NCBI GenBank assembly: GCA_004555635.1
Contig: SFHN01000061.1
Location: 1-7,209 of the forward strand
Direction: 5' to 3'
Length of the DNA stretch: 7,209 nt
DNA from: [Eubacterium] saphenum
GTDB lineage: Bacteria > Bacillota > Clostridia > Oscillospirales > Ruminococcaceae
This document shows, one piece after another, positions 1 to 6,348 of this stretch; positions within the stretch are counted from its first letter, which is position 1; the number at the start of each line of letters is the position of its first letter. The notes below the pieces were generated by a model, which worked only from the letters and a program-made list of their open reading frames with translations, searched no databases and was not told the origin of the DNA. The position numbers and the translations under genes were made by a program.

Positions 1-4
1 CTAC

Positions 5-34
5 AAAACCCTCTCCTTTACGGGGAGGGTTTTT
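5..34 (+). terminator. Rho-independent terminator of an upstream gene
   Basis: The arms AAAACCCTCTCC (5-16) and GGGGAGGGTTTT (22-33) pair over 12 positions with one G-U pair, around the loop TTTAC (17-21). A run of five T (30-34) follows. This is the classic intrinsic terminator shape for a plus-strand gene ending left of the window. The A-run on the left side means it could also work in the other direction. It insulates purA from upstream transcription. Confidence 0.9.
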
Positions 35-116
35 CATTTTGTGATGGAAAAGAAGTGCGTTGGGCAATATCTGCAATATAGCTACCCTGAAAATTTCACG
101 AAATGGCTTTTGCCAC

Positions 117-145
117 TTGAATTTGTCGTAAATTTATGATATAAT
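117..145 (+). promoter_or_regulatory. Extended -10 housekeeping sigma promoter for purA
   Basis: A perfect -10 box TATAAT lies at 140-145, preceded by TGA at 137-139, which is an extended -10 (TGn). The -35 box TTGAAT at 117-122 matches TTGACA at four of six positions, with the optimal 17-base spacer. Transcription should start near 152, giving a leader of about 47 bases before the purA start. The region is clearly AT-richer than the genes. I see no convincing PurR box around it, so regulation beyond a strong basal promoter is not visible. Confidence 0.88.
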
Positions 146-164
146 ACTTATGTATGAATAATAT

Positions 165-178
165 GGGCAGGAATGCCC
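165..178 (+). other. Small leader hairpin with GNRA-type loop in the purA 5' UTR
   Basis: GGGCA (165-169) pairs with TGCCC (174-178) around the loop GGAA (170-173), a member of the GNRA tetraloop class. It sits between the predicted transcription start and the purA Shine-Dalgarno (GAGG at 187-190), which it does not cover. It is too small to be a known riboswitch. A role as an mRNA-stabilising 5' hairpin is possible but is inference. Confidence 0.45.
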
Positions 179-198
179 GAAGAAATGAGGAAAAGTAA

Positions 199-1482
199 AT
201 GTCATCAAGCGTAATTGTCGGTACACAATGGGGCGATGAAGGAAAGGGCAAGGTCATTGACATAATGGCTGAGCAGGCGGAGGTAGTTGTCCGCTCAAGC
301 GGCGGAAACAACGCGGGTCACACCGTCGTTCACGGCGACGAGGTGTATAAGCTTCAGCTTCTCCCGTCGGGTATATTCTACCCCGAAACGCTTTGCCTTT
401 TGGGCAGCGGCGTTGTAATCAACCCCGAGGGCATTCTCGGCGAGATTAAGGGTATGCAGGCGCGCGGTATCTCCTGCGACAACCTGCGCATTGACGAGCG
501 CGCCGATGTGATTATGCCGTGGCATATCGCGCTTGACAAGCTCTCCGAGGAGTTTAAGGCAAAGAAAACCGGCGTGAACGTCGGAACAACGGGTAAGGGA
601 ATCGGTCCGTGCTATGCGGACAAGGCTGACCGAATCGGCTTGCGTATGTACGACCTGTGCCACCCTGAGCTTCTCCGCGAGAAAATAAACAGCACGGGCG
701 AGCTGAAAAATCTCGTCATAAAGAACGTCTACGGCGGCGAGCCGCTTGACCTTGATGCAGTTTATGAGCAGTACAAGGCATACGGCGAGCAGCTCAAGAA
801 GTACCTCGCCGATGTGTCCGTACTTACCTACAATGCGTATAACGCAGGGAAGAAGGTGCTGTTTGAGGGCGCGCAGGCAACGCTTCTCGACATCGACTTC
901 GGAACATATCCTTTCGTTACATCATCTCACCCGATTGCGGGCGGTGCGTGCGTCGGCACGGGCGTTGGTCCGAAGCTTATCGATGAGGTTATCGGCGTTG
1001 CCAAGAGCTACACCACCCGCGTAGGCAACGGTCCGTTCCCGACGGAGCTTTTCGACGAAACAGGTGAGCTTATCCGCGAGCGCGGTCACGAGTTCGGCAC
1101 GGTAACGGGCAGACCCCGCAGAACGGGTTGGTTTGACGCGGTAATTATGCGCCATGCTGTCCGCGTGAACGGGCTTACTTCCCTTGCGATAAACAAGTTC
1201 GACACGCTTTCGGGCATAGGCAAGCTGAAGGTCTGCGTTGCCTACAAGACGAACGACGGCAGAACGCTTAACGATTTCCCTGCAACGCTCGATGAGCTTG
1301 CAGAGTGCACGCCCGTTTACGAGGAGCTTGACGGATTCGACGGCGATTTCACCGCTTGCAGAAAGTTCGAGGAGCTTCCCGAGAAGTGCCGCGAGTATGT
1401 TCTCCGCTTAGAGGAGCTTTGCGGCTGCCACATCGGAATACTCGGCGTAGGCCCCGCAAGAGACCAGGTTATCTTCCGCTGA
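199..1482 (+). CDS. purA: Adenylosuccinate synthetase
   Basis: This cytoplasmic enzyme joins IMP and L-aspartate using GTP to give adenylosuccinate, the first committed step from IMP to AMP. The 427-residue product is full length for the family. Visible motifs are the N-terminal QWGDEGKGK loop (residues 10-18, with catalytic Asp13), catalytic His41, GTTGKGIGPCYADK (129-142), EGAQ (223-226), TVTGRPRRTGWFD (301-313), the guanine-recognition motif NKFD (332-335) and a C-terminal GVGPARDQVI. The ATG at 199 is chosen because the protein begins right before the conserved N-terminus and GAGG (187-190) lies 8 bases upstream. It is first in its transcript, and its TGA overlaps the ATG of the phosphodiesterase gene by one base. 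An antisense open frame inside it is a shadow. Confidence 0.98.
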   Translation: MSSSVIVGTQWGDEGKGKVIDIMAEQAEVVVRSSGGNNAGHTVVHGDEVYKLQLLPSGIFYPETLCLLGSGVVINPEGILGEIKGMQARGISCDNLRIDERADVIMPWHIALDKLSEEFKAKKTGVNVGTTGKGIGPCYADKADRIGLRMYDLCHPELLREKINSTGELKNLVIKNVYGGEPLDLDAVYEQYKAYGEQLKKYLADVSVLTYNAYNAGKKVLFEGAQATLLDIDFGTYPFVTSSHPIAGGACVGTGVGPKLIDEVIGVAKSYTTRVGNGPFPTELFDETGELIRERGHEFGTVTGRPRRTGWFDAVIMRHAVRVNGLTSLAINKFDTLSGIGKLKVCVAYKTNDGRTLNDFPATLDELAECTPVYEELDGFDGDFTACRKFEELPEKCREYVLRLEELCGCHIGILGVGPARDQVIFR

Positions 1483-2258
1483 TGAAGGTTCTTTTTATCG
1501 GCGACGTTGTCGGAAAGGGCGGATGCGATGCGCTTTTTGCAGAACTGCGGGAGATGAAGCGAGAGCTTAGTGCGGAGCTTGTCATAGTAAACGGCGAGAA
1601 CTCCGCTGAGGGCAACGGAATCGACCCGCGCTCCGCTGCAATGATTTTTGACGCGGGCGCAGACGTTATCACGACGGGCAACCACACGTTCCGCAAAAAG
1701 TCAATCGACGAGGAGTTGGAGCGCAACGACAGGCTGCTTCGTCCCGCGAATTACGGCGAGGACATCTTCGGCAGGGGCATAACGACGCTTGACTTCGGCT
1801 CGTTCAGCGTGGCGGTGATAAATCTTCTCGGCACGACGTTTTTGCAGCCGATAGAAAATCCGTTCCGCTATGCCGACAGAATGCTCGATGGACTAAATGC
1901 GCGGGTTGTCATAGTTGATTTTCACGCGGAGGCGACAAGCGAGAAGCGCGCGATGGGCTATTACCTCGCGGGGCGCGTGTCCGCCGTTATCGGAACGCAC
2001 ACGCACGTTACCACGGCAGACGAGCAGATTATCGACGGCACGGGGTATATCACCGACGTCGGAATGACGGGCGCAAAGGAGTCAATTCTCGGCGTCGAAA
2101 AGGAAATCATCATAGAGAAGTTTCTCACCTATTACCCGAAAAAACACGTATTTGCAGGCGGCGACATAGAGATTAACGGAGCGCTGCTTGACATAGACAC
2201 AAAGAGCGGCAGGTGTACCGACATACGGCGCATAAGAAAAATACACGCTCAGAAATAA
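1482..2258 (+). CDS. ymdB: YmdB-type metallophosphoesterase (TIGR00282 family)
   Basis: Members of this family are binuclear-metal phosphodiesterases. B. subtilis YmdB hydrolyses 2',3'-cyclic nucleotides and affects the choice between biofilm and motility; those facts come from that species, and the same role here is inference. The 258-residue product is close to the usual length of about 264. The metal and catalytic residues are in place: Asp8 in FIGDVVGKGG, Glu39-Asn40 in NGENSAEGNGID, Asn67-His68 in TTGNHTF, His148 in DFHAEATSEK, and His173 and His175 in GTHTHV. The frame is open further upstream to 1356, inside purA, but the ATG at 1482 gives the conserved N-terminus MKVLFIGD and forms a TGATG overlap with the purA stop. 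Only a weak AGG (1466-1468) precedes it, so translation is probably coupled to purA. No signal peptide is present. Confidence 0.95.
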   Translation: MKVLFIGDVVGKGGCDALFAELREMKRELSAELVIVNGENSAEGNGIDPRSAAMIFDAGADVITTGNHTFRKKSIDEELERNDRLLRPANYGEDIFGRGITTLDFGSFSVAVINLLGTTFLQPIENPFRYADRMLDGLNARVVIVDFHAEATSEKRAMGYYLAGRVSAVIGTHTHVTTADEQIIDGTGYITDVGMTGAKESILGVEKEIIIEKFLTYYPKKHVFAGGDIEINGALLDIDTKSGRCTDIRRIRKIHAQK

Positions 2259-2263
2259 CAGGC

Positions 2264-2302
2264 AGAAGGAAAGGCGGGGCTTTGCCCCGGACGGTAGACA
2301 AA
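2264..2302 (+). promoter_or_regulatory. spoVS translation initiation region with hairpin between Shine-Dalgarno and start
   Basis: A purine-rich AGAAGGAAAGG (2264-2274) resembles a Shine-Dalgarno but lies 28 bases before the spoVS ATG, too far for normal use. Between them sits a perfect 6-bp hairpin, CGGGGC (2275-2280), loop TTT, GCCCCG (2284-2289). If the hairpin forms, the effective spacing falls to about 13 bases. No other good Shine-Dalgarno lies nearer the start. There is no T-run after the hairpin, so it is not a terminator. GGGGC-TTT-GCCCC hairpins often recur between genes in clostridial genomes, so it may instead be a dispersed repeat unit; that is recollection, not something visible here. 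Confidence 0.5.
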
Positions 2303-2563
2303 ATGGAAGTTGTAAAGGTTTCCGCACATTCGGTTCCGAAATCCGTTGCAGGCGCTATTGCGGCGGTAATAAGGGAGCATAACGAGGTTGAGGTTCAGGC
2401 GGTAGGCGCAGGCGCAGCAAATCAGGCGGTAAAGTCGATTGCGATTGCGAGAAGCTATATGGCGCTTGTCGGTGTTGACCTCATCTGCATACCCGCGTTT
2501 ACAACCGTAGCTATTGACGGCGAGGAAAGGACAGCGATGAAGTTCATCGTTGAGCCGAGGTAA
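2303..2563 (+). CDS. spoVS: Stage V sporulation protein S
   Basis: This small cytoplasmic Alba-like protein is required for normal progress through late sporulation (coat and cortex stage) in B. subtilis. Its biochemical activity is not firmly established, though nucleic-acid binding has been proposed from the fold. The 86-residue product equals the canonical family length and is nearly colinear with it: KVSAHSVPKSVAGAIA, the central VQAVGAGAANQAVKSIAIAR, VDLICIPAFTTV, and the C-terminal IDGEERTAMKFIVEPR. The frame is open back to 2213, overlapping the end of ymdB, but family length and the N-terminus MEVVKVSA fix the start at 2303. It lies 44 bases after ymdB, the same order as in B. subtilis, and a terminator-like hairpin follows it. 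It also occurs in some non-sporulating bacteria, so it suggests but does not prove sporulation. Confidence 0.97.
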   Translation: MEVVKVSAHSVPKSVAGAIAAVIREHNEVEVQAVGAGAANQAVKSIAIARSYMALVGVDLICIPAFTTVAIDGEERTAMKFIVEPR

Positions 2564-2576
2564 TCGGAGCTTTGCT

Positions 2577-2609
2577 ATGCGGACAGGGGAAACTTTGTCT
2601 GCATTTTTG
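2577..2609 (+). terminator. Intrinsic terminator or attenuator after spoVS
   Basis: ATGCGGACAGGG (2577-2588) pairs with CTTTGTCTGCAT (2593-2604) over 12 positions, three of them G-U, around a GAAA tetraloop (2589-2592). The run TTTTT (2604-2608) follows at once. It begins 13 bases after the spoVS stop. The wobble pairs and short T-run make it weaker than the other two terminators in the window, and I find no promoter between it and the asparaginase gene, so partial read-through is likely. Confidence 0.75.
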
Positions 2610-2659
2610 TAAAGGCGGGCGAGTTTTCACGAACACGCGGGTTTAACAGCGGAGGACGA

Positions 2660-3646
2660 ATGGAAAAGAAACACAGGATACTCCTTGTTGCGACGGGAGG
2701 CACGATTGCCTGCTCTCAAACGGAAAACGGGCTTTCTCCCGCTTTATCCGCAGCGAAGCTTGCGGCGGGGCTGCCGCTTTTGGGAGAGGGCTTTGAGCTT
2801 GAAACGGTGCAGCCGTTTTCGCTTGACAGCACGAATATGTCGCCGAAAAACTGGTGCGCGCTAGCGGAGCTTATCCGAGAAGAATACGACCGTTTTGACG
2901 GCTTTGTGATAACCCATGGCACCGACACTTTGGGCTATGCGGCTGCGGCGCTGTCCTGCCTTATCCCAAACAGCAAAAAGCCCGTTGTACTGACGGGGAG
3001 TATGCTGCCGCTTACCGCGGACAACTCCGACGCTCCGAAAAACCTTCGCGACGCGTTTATTTATGCGCTAAGCGGCGGCGCAAGCGGCGTTGTCGTCTGC
3101 TTTTGCGGGAAGATTATCGACGGGCGCTGCGCCGTAAAGCTGCGCACCGACAGCACCGACGCATTCGAGAGCGCAAACCGCCCGCTTGTCGGCACGGTAA
3201 ATGGCGAGGTGTTTTCTCCTATCTCACCGACAGGAAGCGCAGCGCATATAATTAACACGGGAAATTATCGGGCGCAGCTTGACAGCCGCGTCTGCCTTAT
3301 AAAGCTAATCCCCGGAAATCCCGCGTCGGTGCTTGACGTCGGCGGGGATATCAAAGCGGTGGTTATCGAGTGCTTCGGCACGGGCGGGCTGCCAGATTAC
3401 GGCGACGGCGCGTATCTTAAGCAGCTTTCGCGGCTGGTTTCGCGCGGGGTTTATGTGATAGCTGCCACGCAGTGCGTTTACGGCGGCAGCGATATCGGGC
3501 TGTACGAGGTCGGCGCGCGGCTTTTGGAATACGGCGTTATCGACGCTAAAAAAATGACCTCGGAGTATGCCGTAATGCGGGCAATGTGGGCGCTTTGCAA
3601 CAGCAGCTGCAAGGAAGAATTTGCGGCGCTGTTTCTGACGGAATAA
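2660..3646 (+). CDS. ansA: Type I (cytoplasmic) L-asparaginase
   Basis: Hydrolyses L-asparagine to L-aspartate and ammonia. The 328-residue protein has no signal peptide, which fits the cytoplasmic type I class rather than the periplasmic type II. The N-terminal domain carries TGGTIA (12-17, nucleophile Thr15), DSTNMSP (56-62), the second catalytic motif HGTDT (86-90, Thr88-Asp89), LTGSMLP (111-117), DNSDAPKNLRDA (121-132) and Lys160 before DAFESAN, which fits the usual Thr-Thr-Asp-Lys active set. The C-terminal domain has ECFGTGGLPD (237-246) and ATQCVYGGSD (269-278). GGAGG (2651-2655) is 4 bases before the ATG, a short but usable spacing. It lacks the N-terminal extension of archaeal GatD, so an amidotransferase role is unlikely. 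It is probably co-transcribed with araD 21 bases downstream. Some glutaminase activity cannot be excluded from sequence. Confidence 0.92.
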   Translation: MEKKHRILLVATGGTIACSQTENGLSPALSAAKLAAGLPLLGEGFELETVQPFSLDSTNMSPKNWCALAELIREEYDRFDGFVITHGTDTLGYAAAALSCLIPNSKKPVVLTGSMLPLTADNSDAPKNLRDAFIYALSGGASGVVVCFCGKIIDGRCAVKLRTDSTDAFESANRPLVGTVNGEVFSPISPTGSAAHIINTGNYRAQLDSRVCLIKLIPGNPASVLDVGGDIKAVVIECFGTGGLPDYGDGAYLKQLSRLVSRGVYVIAATQCVYGGSDIGLYEVGARLLEYGVIDAKKMTSEYAVMRAMWALCNSSCKEEFAALFLTE

Positions 3647-3667
3647 AAATGCAGTAGGAGGAAAACT

Positions 3668-4360
3668 ATGCTAGAAGAACTAAAGCAGAAGGTTTACGAA
3701 GCGAATATGCAGCTTCCCGAGCACAATCTCGTTGTTTACACCTGGGGCAACGTTTCGGGAATCGACCGCGAAAAGGGGCTTGTTGTGATAAAGCCGTCGG
3801 GCGTTGATTACGGCAAGATGACCCCAGACGATATGGTGGTGGTTGACCTGAAAACGGGCGAGCGCGTTGAGGGCAGGCTTAACCCCTCGAGCGACACGCC
3901 GACGCACCTTGTGCTTTACCGCGCGTTTGAAAACATCGGCGGAGTGGTTCACACCCACAGCCGCTGGGCGACGGTTTTCGCGCAGTCAGGCAGGGGAATC
4001 CCCCCTCTCGGAACAACCCACGCCGACTATTTCTACGGTGAAATTCCCTGCACGCGCAAAATGACCCCCGAGGAAATCGCGGGCGCATATGAGCACGAAA
4101 CGGGCAATGTTATCGTAGAAACATTTGAGGGGAAGCCTGCGGACGATATCCCCGCCGTGCTGGTTCATTCGCACGGACCGTTTACCTGGGGCACCGACCC
4201 GTTCAACGCCGTGCATAACGCGGTGGTGATGGAGGAGCTTGCGTTTATGGCGTGGCACAACCTTTCGATGAACCCCGATATCCCCGTTATGCAGCAGGAG
4301 CTGCTTGATAAGCACTATCTGAGAAAGCACGGAGCGAACGCATATTACGGTCAGCGCTGA
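3668..4360 (+). CDS. araD: L-ribulose-5-phosphate 4-epimerase
   Basis: Interconverts L-ribulose 5-phosphate and D-xylulose 5-phosphate through a metal-assisted retro-aldol/aldol reaction, the last step of L-arabinose breakdown before the pentose phosphate pathway. The 230-residue class II aldolase-fold protein is one residue shorter than E. coli AraD and closely resembles it throughout. Residues matching the E. coli metal and catalytic set are Asp76 (PSSDTPTH), His95 and His97 (VHTHSR), Asp120 ([10 protein letters not shown]), His169 (LVHSHGPF) and Tyr227 (HGANAYYGQ). AGGAGG (3656-3661) 6 bases before the ATG fixes the start. No araA or araB lies beside it; its neighbours are an asparaginase and a nucleoside-type kinase. 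The residues favour AraD over fuculose- or rhamnulose-phosphate aldolases; the related epimerases UlaF and SgbE, acting on the same substrate, cannot be fully excluded. Confidence 0.96.
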   Translation: MLEELKQKVYEANMQLPEHNLVVYTWGNVSGIDREKGLVVIKPSGVDYGKMTPDDMVVVDLKTGERVEGRLNPSSDTPTHLVLYRAFENIGGVVHTHSRWATVFAQSGRGIPPLGTTHADYFYGEIPCTRKMTPEEIAGAYEHETGNVIVETFEGKPADDIPAVLVHSHGPFTWGTDPFNAVHNAVVMEELAFMAWHNLSMNPDIPVMQQELLDKHYLRKHGANAYYGQR

Positions 4361-4400
4361 GCCGCCGCTTTTACAAAATACGCCCCAAAGGAGCCTGCCG

Positions 4401-5315
4401 ATGAAATCTATTGCAGTCAGCGAACTTAACCGATTAGCCAAAGTCCCGAATGAACTTATAGCGAAGGGCGAGGAGTTGTACACGAAGCAGATTGAAGCCG
4501 CCGCCGAGCGTATCTATGCCGAGCGCGAGCAGCGCCCGATTGTGCTTGTTTCAGGTCCGAGCGGCTCGGGAAAGACCACCTCTGCCGCAAGAATAAAAGC
4601 AATCCTCCGCGAAAAGGGCGTCGAAACCCACACGATTTCGATGGACGATTATTTCCTGCCGAAAAGCGCGAATATACAGGTGTTTGACGACAACGGGAAC
4701 ATTGATTTGGAAAGCCCGCTGCGGCTTGACGTGGAGCTTTTCCGCGCCCATCTCGAAAAGCTTAACCGATGCGAGGAGATAGACATTCCGCTGTTCGATT
4801 TCGCAACGCAGGAGCGCCGCGAGGGAATGAAGCTGCAAATCAAGCGCGGCGACCTTGTTATCCTGGAGGGAATACACGCGCTTAATCCGCTTGTAACGGG
4901 CGACTCTGACAGCTACACTAACCGCGTATATGTGTCGGTCAGAACGCGAATTTCCGACGACAGCGGCGCGCTGCTTCACCCCTCAAAAATCAGGCTTATG
5001 CGCAGACTGCTTCGCGACAAGCTTTACCGCGGGCGCAGTATCAAGGAAACGTTTAACTTCTTCAAGTCGGTGGAGCGCGGCGAAAACCTCTACATTATGC
5101 CGTTTAAGCACCGCGCGGATTTCGACATCGACACGTTTATCGAGTACGAGCCGCTGGTTTACCGCGACATTCTTCTGCCCGACCTGCAAAGCGCAGCGTT
5201 AAGCTACGACGGCTACAGCGACTACGCGGATATTGAGAAGTTCTTGTCGCTGCTTGACGGCGTAAGCAAGACGCTTGTCCCCGAAAACTCGCTTGTGCGC
5301 GAGTTTATCGGCTGA
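4401..5315 (+). CDS. Uridine kinase-like P-loop nucleoside kinase
   Basis: Probable cytoplasmic ATP-dependent kinase of the uridine kinase/phosphoribulokinase family, likely phosphorylating a nucleoside such as uridine or cytidine. The 304-residue protein has a charged, probably helical N-terminal stretch (1-45) and then the kinase core: Walker A GPSGSGKTT (52-60), SMDDYF (80-85), DLESPLRLD (102-110), a PLFDF substrate loop (130-134), the Walker B-like ILEGIHALNP (154-163), and an Arg-rich lid, RLMRRLLRD (198-206). Many clostridial homologues are about 550 residues because a threonyl-tRNA-synthetase-like TGS region precedes the kinase; that part is absent, and the ATG is supported by AAAGGAG (4387-4393) 7 bases upstream. 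It follows araD by 40 bases and ends the plus-strand series. The exact substrate is uncertain; a pentulose or other sugar substrate suggested by araD is a less likely alternative. Confidence 0.85.
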   Translation: MKSIAVSELNRLAKVPNELIAKGEELYTKQIEAAAERIYAEREQRPIVLVSGPSGSGKTTSAARIKAILREKGVETHTISMDDYFLPKSANIQVFDDNGNIDLESPLRLDVELFRAHLEKLNRCEEIDIPLFDFATQERREGMKLQIKRGDLVILEGIHALNPLVTGDSDSYTNRVYVSVRTRISDDSGALLHPSKIRLMRRLLRDKLYRGRSIKETFNFFKSVERGENLYIMPFKHRADFDIDTFIEYEPLVYRDILLPDLQSAALSYDGYSDYADIEKFLSLLDGVSKTLVPENSLVREFIG

Positions 5316-5321
5316 AATGAA

Positions 5322-5373
5322 AATAAGAGCCGCCTTTGACGTTATGCCAAAGGCGGCTTCGCTTATTGTTTTT
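5322..5373. terminator. Strong, probably bidirectional terminator between convergent genes
   Basis: AGCCGCCTTTG (5328-5338) pairs perfectly with CAAAGGCGGCT (5348-5358) over 11 bases with a 9-base loop. After a 3-base bulge, outer arms AATAAG (5322-5327) and CTTATT (5362-5367) extend the stem. A T-rich tail (TTGTTTTT, 5366-5373) serves the plus-strand kinase transcript. The A-rich left flank gives a looser T-rich tail on the minus strand, just after the Cache gene. It fills most of the 70-base gap between the two convergent genes. Confidence 0.92.
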
Positions 5374-5385
5374 GAAATCGGCTCG

Positions 5386-6333
5386 TCAGTCGTTTTTCTC
5401 CGAGCCTTTGTGCGCTTTCTCATACCACATTGTGCCAATCACAACCGCAAGAACAAGCACAGCCGCCGCAGCCGTGCAGCCCAAAAACGGCTTTGCCGTC
5501 GCAAGCAGCCCCTTGCTTTCCGCTGCGTTATCCGTAACAACGAGAAACCAGCCTAGGTTCTCCATATAGGTAATCACGCGGTTTCCGCTGTCGAGTATTT
5601 CGTAGTAATACTCCCCATCGGTCATTGCCGAGAGGTTTTCGACCTTAATATAGTCGCGCTCTATCTGCTCGCCGTCGGTGTCAACCTGAACAAGCCCCGT
5701 GTGGTCGATTAGGTCAATGTTGATATCGTAAATACGCTCGTAGCGCTCAAGAAACAGCTGAAGCTGCGTCATCTCAACGCCCACGCCGCAAATCCCGAGA
5801 AACTCGTTGTTCTCGTCGTAAACCGCGTCGTTTACGAACACCGACAGCGTCCAGTTTGCCGCCTCTTCCGTGTCAACGTCAAGGTCACAGCTTTTCCCCG
5901 ACTCCAGAAACAGCTTGTACCAGGTGTCGTGCGGGTCGTTTTCGGGGTCAACAAACTTGCTTATCCCGTTGTAGGTGTAGTATGCCTTTGACTTTTCGCA
6001 AACCGCAAACACCATAACATAGCCAAAGCCGTTTCGGATAGAATCGAGATAGTCTGCGATTTCCGCCTCAACCGACTCGGCGGAGGCTCCGCTTTTTTTC
6101 AGGTAATCCCTTAGGCTTGCGTCCTTCGACATCGTTTCGGACACTGTCATCGGGCGCAGAAAACTGTTGTCTATTGCGTTGCTGACAAGCGCTGCGGTCA
6201 TACGGCAGTCCTTTTCGTTGTTGTCGCGCAGCGTTGCCTTAGCCGACACAAGCCCGAAAATCACCGACATTGCCATACTAGCGGCAAGGATAACGATGAT
6301 TGCGATACTGCGCAGGCGAGAGATGTTCTTCAT
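5386..6333 (-). CDS. Membrane-anchored Cache-domain sensor protein without output domain
   Basis: A 315-residue protein with an N-terminal membrane segment (about 8-30), a large extracytoplasmic region (about 31-280) and a second membrane segment (about 283-303), ending in a charged cytoplasmic tail of about 12 residues. The outer region reads as a double Cache (dCache_1) ligand-binding domain: a long first helix, DPENDPHDTWYKLFLESG (129-146), then NWTLSVFVNDAVYDENNEFLG (160-180) and GVGVEM, with a smaller membrane-proximal half to about 270. No HAMP, GGDEF, kinase or chemotaxis domain follows, so it cannot signal alone in the usual way. The ATG is supported by AGGAGG (6339-6344) 5 bases upstream. 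It starts 15 bases after the GGDEF gene, so the two are co-transcribed and it may partner or titrate that protein. The ligand is unknown. Confidence 0.88.
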   Translation of the reverse strand: MKNISRLRSIAIIVILAASMAMSVIFGLVSAKATLRDNNEKDCRMTAALVSNAIDNSFLRPMTVSETMSKDASLRDYLKKSGASAESVEAEIADYLDSIRNGFGYVMVFAVCEKSKAYYTYNGISKFVDPENDPHDTWYKLFLESGKSCDLDVDTEEAANWTLSVFVNDAVYDENNEFLGICGVGVEMTQLQLFLERYERIYDINIDLIDHTGLVQVDTDGEQIERDYIKVENLSAMTDGEYYYEILDSGNRVITYMENLGWFLVVTDNAAESKGLLATAKPFLGCTAAAAVLVLAVVIGTMWYEKAHKGSEKND

Positions 6334-6348
6334 AAAAACCTCCTGCGG

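Noticed and set aside
64..79. Two direct copies of GCAATAT (64-70 and 73-79) upstream of the purA promoter
   Set aside because: Only two short AT-rich copies nine bases apart; this is too little to call an operator or an array.
104..115. TGGC-TTTT-GCCA inverted repeat just upstream of the -35 box
   Set aside because: A 4-bp palindrome is common by chance and matches no operator I recognise; it has no T-run for a terminator.
44..139. A 31-codon plus-strand open frame (MEKKCVGQYLQ...) between the first terminator and purA
   Set aside because: It has no Shine-Dalgarno, lies just behind a terminator with no promoter, and its stop falls inside the purA promoter, so chance is the simplest explanation.
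295..663. Antisense 122-residue open frame within purA
   Set aside because: It lies entirely opposite a strongly conserved gene, with no family features; it is a codon-bias shadow.
1356..1481. N-terminal extension of the YmdB-like frame into purA
   Set aside because: The extra 42 residues are Arg/Pro-rich shadow sequence of purA, and family length and the FIGD motif place the start at 1482.
4361..4400. Possible promoter between araD and the kinase (TTACGG and TACAAA)
   Set aside because: The spacer would be 21 bases and both boxes match poorly; co-transcription with araD is simpler.
3986..4483. Antisense 165-residue open frame across the araD-kinase junction
   Set aside because: It overlaps two confidently identified genes, shows no recognisable domain, and is explained by the GC-rich codon use of the sense strand.
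4551..4979. Antisense 142-residue open frame within the kinase gene
   Set aside because: It is opposite conserved kinase motifs and has no coherent protein features.
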